A stretch of DNA of 11,027 nt. Source: Nitrospira sp. Lineage in GTDB: Bacteria > Nitrospirota > Nitrospiria > Nitrospirales > Nitrospiraceae. Below, piece by piece: positions 6,320-11,027 of the stretch. Where the stretch lies: NCBI GenBank assembly GCA_015904055.1, contig JABMDE010000038.1, forward strand, positions 1-11,027, written 5' to 3'. The notes below the pieces were generated by a model. The model made no database searches, had not been told where the DNA came from, and was given only the letters and a program-made list of their open reading frames with translations. A program made the translations under genes and the position numbers. Within the stretch, counting starts at the first letter, position 1. The number at the start of each line of letters is the position of its first letter.

Positions 6320-6391
6320 ATTCTCGCCGCACTATTCCGTGCCTTCTGTTGAAGACCGACGCGCGGGCGTGTAATCTGATTCCACACAACC

Positions 6392-7786
6392 ATGGTGTAT
6401 CCAGGCCCCATCAAACAGCGGATCTTCGGCCTTGAGAATGAGTACGGACTGATTTTCTCGCCGAATGGCCGGATCTATCTCCCGATGGAAAAGGTCCTGG
6501 GGTATATCTTCGAAGGCCTCATTCCCAACAGCTGGCCATCCAATGCGTTTTTGGTCAATGGCGCGCGATTCTATCAGGATACCGGCTGCCACCCGGAATA
6601 CTCCACGCCGGAATGTGACAACATTCTCGATCTTGTGATCCATGACAAGGCCGGTGAGCGGTTGTTGGAAGCCTGCTTGCCGGCGGCTGAAGAACGTCTT
6701 CGCGAGGAGGGGCTGTCCGGCGAGATTTATATCTTCAAAAACAATACCGATTCTCTGGGAAATACCTACGGCTGCCACGAAAACTTTCTGATGCGGCGCG
6801 ATGTCGATTTCTGGAAAGTGACGGAGCAATTGATCCCGTTCTTCGTCACGCGGCAGGTGTTCAGCGGAGCGGGAAAAGTGCTCAAAGTATCCGGCAAGCC
6901 GCAGTATTTCATGTCCCAGCGGGCACAGCATATTCACGAAAAGACGTCGTCATCGACGACGTCTTCGCGCAGCATTATCAATACCCGCGACGAGCCGCAT
7001 GCCGATGCGGAGCGCTATCGCCGCCTTCATATCATCGTGGGTGACTCCAACATGTCGGAGTTTGCCACGTACCTCAAGGTGGGCACGGCGGCGCTGGTGT
7101 TGTCGATGATCGAAGAAGGCTATGCGGTCCATGGGATGGAGTTGGAGGACCCCGTCAAGGCGATCCGTGAGATTGCGCGCGATTGCACCCTCAAGAAAAA
7201 AGTGAGGCTTGATGATGGCCGGCAGTTGACTGCGATTGAAATTCAGCGAATCTATTTGGAGCGCGCCAGGGAGTATCTGGACCGGCACGAGCATGACCCG
7301 ACTCTCGATGACGTCTATGTCAAATGGCAGAAGGTGCTCGATCAGTTGGAAGACGATCCCATGCAGCTGATCCATCAGGTTGATTGGGTAACCAAGAAAC
7401 ATCTGATTCAATCCTATGTGGATAGAAAGTCATGTGGCTGGGATGATCCGCGGGTGCTGTTGCTAGATTTGCAGTACCATGACGTGAAGCGGACGCGGGG
7501 ACTGTACTACCTCATGGAATCCCGTGGGCTCATCGAGCGTGTGGTGGAGGAAGAATCTGTTCAGCGGGCGATGTCTACACCTCCTCAGACGACGAGGGCC
7601 AAGGTTCGCGGTGATTTTATCCGGTTCGCCAGAGCGAAGAATCGCTCCTATACGGTGGACTGGACCTATCTGAAGCTGAACGGCTATTGGGAGGAAACGA
7701 TTCTGTGCATGGATCCGTTCAGCCCCGTCAATCGCCGAGTTGAAGAATTACTCTCTCAAATGTCAGGAGGGCGCTTTTACCGATGA
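6392..7786 (+). CDS. pafA: PafA, Pup/UBact-type protein ligase
   Basis: PafA uses ATP to phosphorylate the C-terminal Glu of a small intrinsically disordered modifier (Pup, or UBact in Nitrospirota) and joins it to lysines of target proteins. The 464 residues align throughout with mycobacterial PafA: RIFGLENEYG (10-19), YQDTGCHPEYSTPECD (61-76), IYIFKNNTDS.GN.YGCHEN, INTRDEPHADAE.YRRLH.IVGDSNMSE, QPPQTTRA-like PPQTTRAK and DWTYLKLN near the end. Glu15 and Asp63 match the metal-binding Glu9 and catalytic Asp57 of M. tuberculosis PafA. The 48-residue spacing between them is the same, so there is no Dop loop and this is a ligase, not the depupylase Dop. No Shine-Dalgarno precedes ATG 6392; a weak internal promoter (TTGAAG 6349, TGTAAT 6370, 15-base spacer) is possible. 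The gene for the modifier itself is not in the window. Confidence 0.95.
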   Translation: MVYPGPIKQRIFGLENEYGLIFSPNGRIYLPMEKVLGYIFEGLIPNSWPSNAFLVNGARFYQDTGCHPEYSTPECDNILDLVIHDKAGERLLEACLPAAEERLREEGLSGEIYIFKNNTDSLGNTYGCHENFLMRRDVDFWKVTEQLIPFFVTRQVFSGAGKVLKVSGKPQYFMSQRAQHIHEKTSSSTTSSRSIINTRDEPHADAERYRRLHIIVGDSNMSEFATYLKVGTAALVLSMIEEGYAVHGMELEDPVKAIREIARDCTLKKKVRLDDGRQLTAIEIQRIYLERAREYLDRHEHDPTLDDVYVKWQKVLDQLEDDPMQLIHQVDWVTKKHLIQSYVDRKSCGWDDPRVLLLDLQYHDVKRTRGLYYLMESRGLIERVVEEESVQRAMSTPPQTTRAKVRGDFIRFARAKNRSYTVDWTYLKLNGYWEETILCMDPFSPVNRRVEELLSQMSGGRFYR

Positions 7787-8772
7787 AACAGCCACGTGTC
7801 TTGTCTTTTTGGCAACGGGTCGGTGCGATGGTATTCATTGCCATGTTCCTGTGGGCCGGCCTGGTCCCGGTCGGCCTCTGTGCCGGCATCTCACTGGGTA
7901 GCCAAAGTCCTGAAGGACACTACAGCGGCAAGCAGGGCCAGATTATCGTGATCACAGTTCCCACGGATGAGGCCTCTGCCCACGTGCAGGGGAAATTTCT
8001 TGGAAGGGCCGTCAGCTTTTTCCAGGAGACGAGACCGGGGGAGCCGAAAGGGTTTGTGGGGCTGCTTGGAATCGATATGCAAGAGGAGCCGGGAACTCAC
8101 GAACTGGCCATTCAGGTTACGGATGGAGAACATGGTCGATCGCTCAGCTATCGTGTGCTGGTACTGAAAGAGAAATTTCGCGTCGAGCACCTCAAGTTGC
8201 CCAAGGACAAGGTCGATCTTGATGAGCAGGGTTTGGCGCGATGGAAGGGCGAGCAGGAGCAGGTCAAGGCGGCGCTTGCCGCCGACTCACCGATGAAGCT
8301 GTGGCAGCCGAGTTTCGTGGAGCCGGTGAGCGGGAAGCGAACCGGGATTTTCGGCAGCGTCAGAATCATGAACGGTCAAGCCCGCAACCCGCATAATGGA
8401 GAAGACATCGGTGCGCCGCTCGGCACGGATGTGGCTGCGACGAACGACGGAACCGTGCGGCTCACGGTCGATCATATCTTCTCCGGAAAAGGTGTCTTTC
8501 TCGACCATGGGCTTGGATTCTATTCGATGTATTTCCATCTATCCGACGTGTTGGTGAAAGAAGGGGATCTCGTGCGGGCGGGACAGATTGTCGGGAAGGT
8601 GGGCGCGACCGGCCGTGCGACCGGCCCCCATCTGCACTGGGGCGTGAAACTCAACGGTGCGCGGGTCAATCCCTATGCGCTGCTTGACCTGCCGTTCAAG
8701 GCCGAGCCACAATCGGCAACCTCCACGTCAGCCGCCGAATCCGGTTCCACAGCTGGCGTGCCGGCACCGTGA
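7783..8772 (+). CDS. M23 (LytM/lysostaphin-type) metallopeptidase, exported
   Basis: M23 peptidases are zinc enzymes that cut peptide bonds in peptidoglycan cross-links. The 329-residue protein has a basic N-terminus and hydrophobic helix (residues ~13-33, cleavage likely near GLCA-G), then an unassigned beta-rich N-terminal domain (~35-135), a charged linker, and a C-terminal M23 domain (~185-305). Zinc ligands H204 and D208 (HNGED) and H285, with catalytic H252 (YFHLS) and H283 (HLHWG), are all present, so it should be active. The last ~25 residues are a low-complexity Ser/Ala/Thr tail. Its ATG overlaps the pafA stop (ATGA at 7783-7786), and AGGAGG lies at 7765-7770 inside pafA, so the two are translationally coupled. 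Location is periplasm or outer envelope. The shared function with PafA is unclear. Confidence 0.92.
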   Translation: MKQPRVLSFWQRVGAMVFIAMFLWAGLVPVGLCAGISLGSQSPEGHYSGKQGQIIVITVPTDEASAHVQGKFLGRAVSFFQETRPGEPKGFVGLLGIDMQEEPGTHELAIQVTDGEHGRSLSYRVLVLKEKFRVEHLKLPKDKVDLDEQGLARWKGEQEQVKAALAADSPMKLWQPSFVEPVSGKRTGIFGSVRIMNGQARNPHNGEDIGAPLGTDVAATNDGTVRLTVDHIFSGKGVFLDHGLGFYSMYFHLSDVLVKEGDLVRAGQIVGKVGATGRATGPHLHWGVKLNGARVNPYALLDLPFKAEPQSATSTSAAESGSTAGVPAP

Positions 8773-8778
8773 GCGTGC

Positions 8779-8861
8779 CTCGTGAAGCGTATCTGGTGAA
8801 GCGCAGGACTGAAACAGAGCGTGTGTCATTCTTGCTTGCGAGATACGCTTCACGAGATACG
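8779..8861. repeat. Inverted-repeat element downstream of the M23 gene
   Basis: CTCGTGAAGCGTATCT at 8779-8794 is the exact inverse of AGATACGCTTCACGAG at 8841-8856: a 16-bp perfect stem with a 46-base loop. CGAGATACG also occurs twice directly, at 8839-8847 and 8853-8861. No T-run follows, so it is not a standard terminator. Its length and form suggest a small dispersed palindromic element, and it could stabilise the 3' end of the pafA-M23 message. Confidence 0.6.
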
Positions 8862-8894
8862 AGCGACGAAGCAAGGTAGAGCGAGGTCCCGAAT

Positions 8895-9131
8895 ATGAGG
8901 ATCTTCTTCGGTGTCCTCTCGGCAGTCGCGTTCTTGCTCGCAAGCCGGCGATTCGCTCGTTCCGAGGAGGTCGGCTATGACATCGGCGCCCTATTTCTGC
9001 TTCTCATCGGTATCCAACTGTTAATCACGGCAGCGTTGTTTCATGAACAGCATCTGAGCCGCACTCCCACGCCACCGGCCTCAACGGACAAGGATGAGGG
9101 AGAGGCAAGCAGTTCTTCCGACAAGCCGTAG
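8895..9131 (+). CDS. Small two-helix membrane protein, 78 residues
   Basis: No family is recognised. Residues ~4-17 (FFGVLSAVAFLLAS) and ~30-50 (IGALFLLLIGIQLLITAALF) are hydrophobic and should span the membrane, joined by a charged loop (RRFARSEEVGYD). The tail from about residue 55 is polar and rich in Pro, Thr and Ser, with acidic residues (STDKDEGEASSSS). GAGG at 8882-8885 is nine bases before the ATG, a reasonable ribosome site. The gene starts 34 bases after the inverted-repeat element. Two-helix proteins with disordered tails are often accessory membrane subunits or stress proteins, but no role can be assigned. Confidence 0.6.
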   Translation: MRIFFGVLSAVAFLLASRRFARSEEVGYDIGALFLLLIGIQLLITAALFHEQHLSRTPTPPASTDKDEGEASSSSDKP

Positions 9132-9185
9132 GTCGCGCTCATGTTTCATCAGCTCTTGCGTGAAATAAGAAGCCGCATTGGCAAG

Positions 9186-9315
9186 TGGCAGAAAGCCTGC
9201 CAGGGTGGAGTGCGGCAAATGGAATTCAATTTGCCCTCGAAGCGCTTCTGCCATATTCTTTTGGTTGCTCGCATCCGCTCTCCAGAGCAGCGAATCCGCG
9301 AGCGTGGCAGAAGCG
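9186..9315. other. Structured noncoding stretch with several hairpins
   Basis: The gap 9132-9347 holds no convincing gene but several inverted repeats. TGGCAG/CTGCCA (9186-9202) forms a 6-bp stem with a 5-base loop. GGCAAAT/ATTTGCC (9214-9235) forms a 7-bp stem. CGCTTCTGCCA (9243-9253) pairs with TGGCAGAAGCG (9305-9315) over 11 bases. The TGGCAG motif also occurs at 9186, so pairings could compete. There is no T-run to suggest a terminator. Confidence 0.35.
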
Positions 9316-9347
9316 TATGATGAATTATGAGGGCTATGAGGAGGCGT

Positions 9348-9842
9348 ATGAAAACCGCACCGATCTTGTTCCATGACATCGACGGCGTGCTGTTCGGGGA
9401 CTATGCGGGGGAGTTCCAGCTTAGACCGGGGGTGAACTCCTGGCTTGCATGGGCACATGAGCATTTCGAGGTGATCTGGCTCACCTCCTGGGAGTCAGAT
9501 AAGATCAAGACGCTATTGAGTGTTCTGTACTGTGGGAAGTTCTGCAGCAATCATGAAACGCGGCCGTTTCATCACGCCAACTGGACGAATTGCGAGACCA
9601 AGGTAGTCTGGCTCGAACAGGCTGTGCAAAAGTTGAAGGGGCGCGAATGGTTCTGGATCGACGACGAGATCGAGACCATGGCCCCGGCGATTCAGAGAGC
9701 CGGCATCTCCCTCGACCGCTGCATCCGATCAAATCCGCTGGGGCAGGATGAGCTGCTTGTCATCCAATCCACACTGGCCGACCGGCTTAAAAGGCTGCGA
9801 GCAAGCACGGGCGGCATGGCCAACAACGAGGAAGCGGCGTAA
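9348..9842 (+). CDS. HAD-superfamily hydrolase-like protein
   Basis: The 164-residue protein carries the four haloacid dehalogenase motifs in order. Motif I is LFHDIDGVLF with nucleophile Asp10 and Asp12. Motif II is the Thr/Ser of IWLTSWES (47-48). Motif III is probably Lys85 in NCETKVVWL. Motif IV is the acidic pair in FWIDDEIE (105-106). This is a compact, cap-poor layout like phosphatases acting on large or macromolecular substrates; the substrate is unknown. Several in-frame ATGs are possible (9327, 9336, 9348). I chose 9348 because motif I then lies near the N-terminus as usual; AGGAGG at 9339-9344 is only three bases away, which is tight. The downstream neighbour faces the other way, so this is the last gene of the rightward group. 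Confidence 0.8.
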   Translation: MKTAPILFHDIDGVLFGDYAGEFQLRPGVNSWLAWAHEHFEVIWLTSWESDKIKTLLSVLYCGKFCSNHETRPFHHANWTNCETKVVWLEQAVQKLKGREWFWIDDEIETMAPAIQRAGISLDRCIRSNPLGQDELLVIQSTLADRLKRLRASTGGMANNEEAA

Positions 9843-9893
9843 CCCACATTATTTGAGCGCGCTTCTGTTGTATTCGCCGATGCGACAATGCCA

Positions 9894-9915
9894 GGGTTGA
9901 CTTGCCAGCCGAAGC
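9894..9915. repeat. Copy 1 of a 22-bp palindromic core
   Basis: The core GGGTTGACTTGCCAGCCGAA(GC) recurs at 10755-10776 with two changes, at positions 7 and 15. It lies just beyond the 3' end of the HAD gene, and downstream of the minus-strand adhesin-like gene. In this copy one stem pair is broken. Confidence 0.5.
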
Positions 9916-10054
9916 ATTAGCGAAGACCTCCCCTTGTGCACACGACCACCCCAACGGTGTCCGTGAAAGCCTGTGAAGTCCATATTGAAGATCGTGGTAT
10001 TTTCAATGGATTTACTGTCACGGTTCGGGTGGTCGGCACTCATGTTCTGCACGC

Positions 10055-10513
10055 TCAGGGGTGTCCACAGGCCATTGTCCATAAACCGTAATTGAGACTC
10101 TTTGGTTCGACCGGTACCCAGTACGTTTCGTTTGTGAAGACCCCTCCACCCACAGGGTAGCCGGTTCCCATATGACCATAGAAGTCAATGGATGCCACCG
10201 ACCGGCTGCTTTTTCCCGCACAGTCGAATTCCTTCGTGCTTTTCGTTGAGTAGAATCTGGTTGGTGAGCGGTTCCCTTGCATCCAGTTCCAGTCAACTAA
10301 CATCTCCAGCGATACCAGATTTCCTTTTCGGTGGATGGTGGATGGATCGATGTACAGGGTCTGTAGCCCTGGTGTCTGATACGTGTCCTCCATTGCAACC
10401 CATTCCGCATACACCGGGCTGGTGCTCAACAGGAGGAGAGTGATCAGCGCACAGGCGCTCGAATGGCAGGCCAACGGTAGTAGACGTCGGAAAGGACGAA
10501 TCGTGAAAGGCAT
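10055..10513 (-). CDS. Surface-adhesin-E-like exported protein
   Basis: The 152-residue protein has a basic N-terminus and a hydrophobic segment (CALITLLLLSTSPVYA), with signal peptidase cleavage likely after VYA at residue 36. The mature part follows the pattern of the surface-adhesin protein E family (named for Haemophilus protein E): EWV...DT, LYIDPSTIHRKGN, VSLEMLVDW near 68-75, and TKEFDCAGKSSRSVASIDFYGHMG (93-116). Cys98 and Cys149 could form a disulfide. No lipobox is seen, so it is probably a soluble periplasmic or secreted protein. The family name does not establish adhesion here, because many environmental homologs have no known partner. GAGG eight bases before ATG supports the start. 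It is transcribed alone from a promoter at 10537-10565. Confidence 0.75.
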   Translation of the reverse strand: MPFTIRPFRRLLPLACHSSACALITLLLLSTSPVYAEWVAMEDTYQTPGLQTLYIDPSTIHRKGNLVSLEMLVDWNWMQGNRSPTRFYSTKSTKEFDCAGKSSRSVASIDFYGHMGTGYPVGGGVFTNETYWVPVEPKSLNYGLWTMACGHP

Positions 10514-10536
10514 GATGAGGACCTCGCTTGCAGATC

Positions 10537-10565
10537 ATTTTATAAGGCTGGCGAAGGAGGCGCAA
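10537..10565 (-). promoter_or_regulatory. Candidate promoter for the adhesin-E-like gene
   Basis: Read on the minus strand, TTGCGC (10565-10560), a 17-base spacer and TAAAAT (10542-10537) lie just upstream of the start. The -10 matches at five of six positions, the -35 at three. Transcription would begin near 10530, leaving a short leader that includes the GAGG ribosome site. Confidence 0.4.
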
Positions 10566-10708
10566 GGCTCTCCACGCGAACGAGTGGTGGAAGAATTTGC
10601 TGTGAATAAAAAGAGGTTACCGCGCGTTGCGGTGAGGTAACTCAACGTGTCGGGGCAGGTTGGATTTCTGCAAAAACAGTTGCGAGAGATAAACGCATTT
10701 CATGGCGC

Positions 10709-10776
10709 TGTCCTCCTACGCCTGGGCTTCGGAGGACAACCTTCGCAAACCATTGGGTTGGCTTGCCAACCGAAGC
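10709..10776. repeat. Cluster of palindromes including copy 2 of the 22-bp core
   Basis: TGTCCTCC (10709-10716) pairs with GGAGGACA (10731-10738) across a 14-base loop. GGTTGGC-TT-GCCAACC (10756-10771) forms a perfect 7-bp stem inside the repeat core 10755-10776. GCTTCGG (10726-10732) can pair with CCGAAGC (10770-10776), which would exclude the first hairpin. The form resembles REP-type dispersed palindromes; no REP-associated transposase is in the window. Confidence 0.55.
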
Positions 10777-10912
10777 TGTTGGTGGAGGGCACCCGCCACC
10801 CGCTTTATTTTGCCCTTCGATTCGCGTCCCGCTGCGGGCAACACGGGATGAACCCAAGCGTGCTAACGCCAAGAAATAAGTCTGTTCAGTAACACTATTT
10901 CTTCTTCCGCCA

Positions 10913-11027
10913 CTACCATGGCGGCACCGGCTGCGGGTCAGCCCACAAGTCCTTTCGGCCTTCCCGTGCGTCCCGTTCCAACCCTTCCAACACCGTATCT
11001 CCTGGCGCATACTTCTGACCAGTGCGT
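10913..11027 (-). pseudogene. C-terminus of a staphylococcal-nuclease-like (thermonuclease) protein with a probable nonsense codon
   Basis: Reading leftward from the window edge, 37 codons give KYAPGDTVLEGLERDARE then GRKDLWADPQPVPPW, followed by TAG at 10915-10913. This is the familiar end of bacterial SNase-like nucleases (LE..AR...GLWADP.PVPPWEWR), which cut DNA and RNA and are usually exported. After the TAG the same frame continues W-R-K-K-K and then a second TAG (10897-10895). The family normally has Glu (GAG) where the first TAG stands (PPWEWRK), so a single G-to-T change appears to have removed the last six residues. The catalytic core lies outside the window and cannot be judged. Loss of this basic tail may be harmless, so the gene may still function; it could equally be classed as an intact CDS. 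Confidence 0.65.

Larger units (their letters stand above)
10514..10912. other. Gene-free interval between adhesin-like and nuclease-like genes
   Basis: About 400 bases hold the promoter of the adhesin-like gene at the left and a cluster of palindromes at 10709-10776, but no reading frame that looks coded. Short frames here overlap the palindromes and are rich in Arg, Cys and Gly in unconvincing patterns. The stretch 10566-10700 shows nothing I can name. Confidence 0.5.

Noticed and set aside
6392..7786. Annotation as Dop (depupylase) instead of PafA
   Set aside because: The 48-residue spacing from Glu15 to Asp63 equals that of PafA, leaving no room for the Dop loop, and the sequence follows PafA throughout.
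9849..10082. A 77-codon minus-strand open frame after the adhesin-like gene
   Set aside because: It overlaps the end of the adhesin-like gene in another frame and reads through the repeat core; no ribosome site or known motif.
9894..10776. Integron attC sites at the two repeat cores
   Set aside because: The cores lack a GTTRRRY/RYYYAAC pair, and no integrase is in the window.
10642..11010. A 122-codon minus-strand open frame
   Set aside because: It is in a different frame from the recognisable nuclease end, runs through the palindrome cluster and has no family resemblance.

Overview
The window looks like a chromosomal segment of a Nitrospira-like bacterium (phylum Nitrospirota). The main clue is a bacterial ubiquitin-like ligase gene (pafA) next to a piece of a proteasome alpha gene. 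It sits beside a thiSGE thiamine block, a large RTX protein and many short palindromic repeats between genes, all in moderately GC-rich DNA. The taxon is an inference from gene content, not a proven assignment. No tRNA, rRNA, CRISPR array or transposase gene was seen.

Layout. 1-1852: 3' part of a large secreted RTX calcium-binding protein, whose 5' end lies outside the window. 2030-2867: two overlapping small genes, an unrecognised 110-residue protein and a nucleotidyltransferase-like protein. 2903-3373 (minus): a stand-alone helix-hairpin-helix protein resembling the N-terminal domain of PolX. 3473-5766: thiamine thiazole genes thiS and thiG, then a second, headless copy of the 3' half of thiG, a palindromic element of about 170 bp, and a thiE/tenI gene. 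5817-8772: a good sigma70-type promoter, an open reading frame carrying only the C-terminal half of proteasome alpha (PrcA), full-length pafA, and an M23 metallopeptidase whose start overlaps the pafA stop. 8779-9842: an inverted-repeat element, a small two-helix membrane protein, a structured noncoding stretch and a HAD-like hydrolase. 9843-11027: a minus-strand surface-adhesin-E-like lipid-free exported protein, two copies of a 22-bp palindromic core, and the last 37 codons of a minus-strand staphylococcal-nuclease-like protein that ends at an apparent nonsense codon.

How the genes fit together. ThiS (sulfur carrier), ThiG (thiazole synthase) and the ThiE/TenI protein act in thiamine biosynthesis; thiF, thiO/thiH and thiC are not here. 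PafA would ligate a Pup/UBact-type modifier to target lysines, but the modifier, Dop, the ARC/Mpa ATPase and PrcB are absent, and PrcA is cut to its C-terminal half. The most notable points are that truncated PrcA gene with its own promoter, the in-phase thiG tail duplication in which 34 of 36 differences are silent, a ThiS ending in Gly-Gly-Gly-Ser-Phe rather than Gly-Gly, and the premature stop in the nuclease gene.
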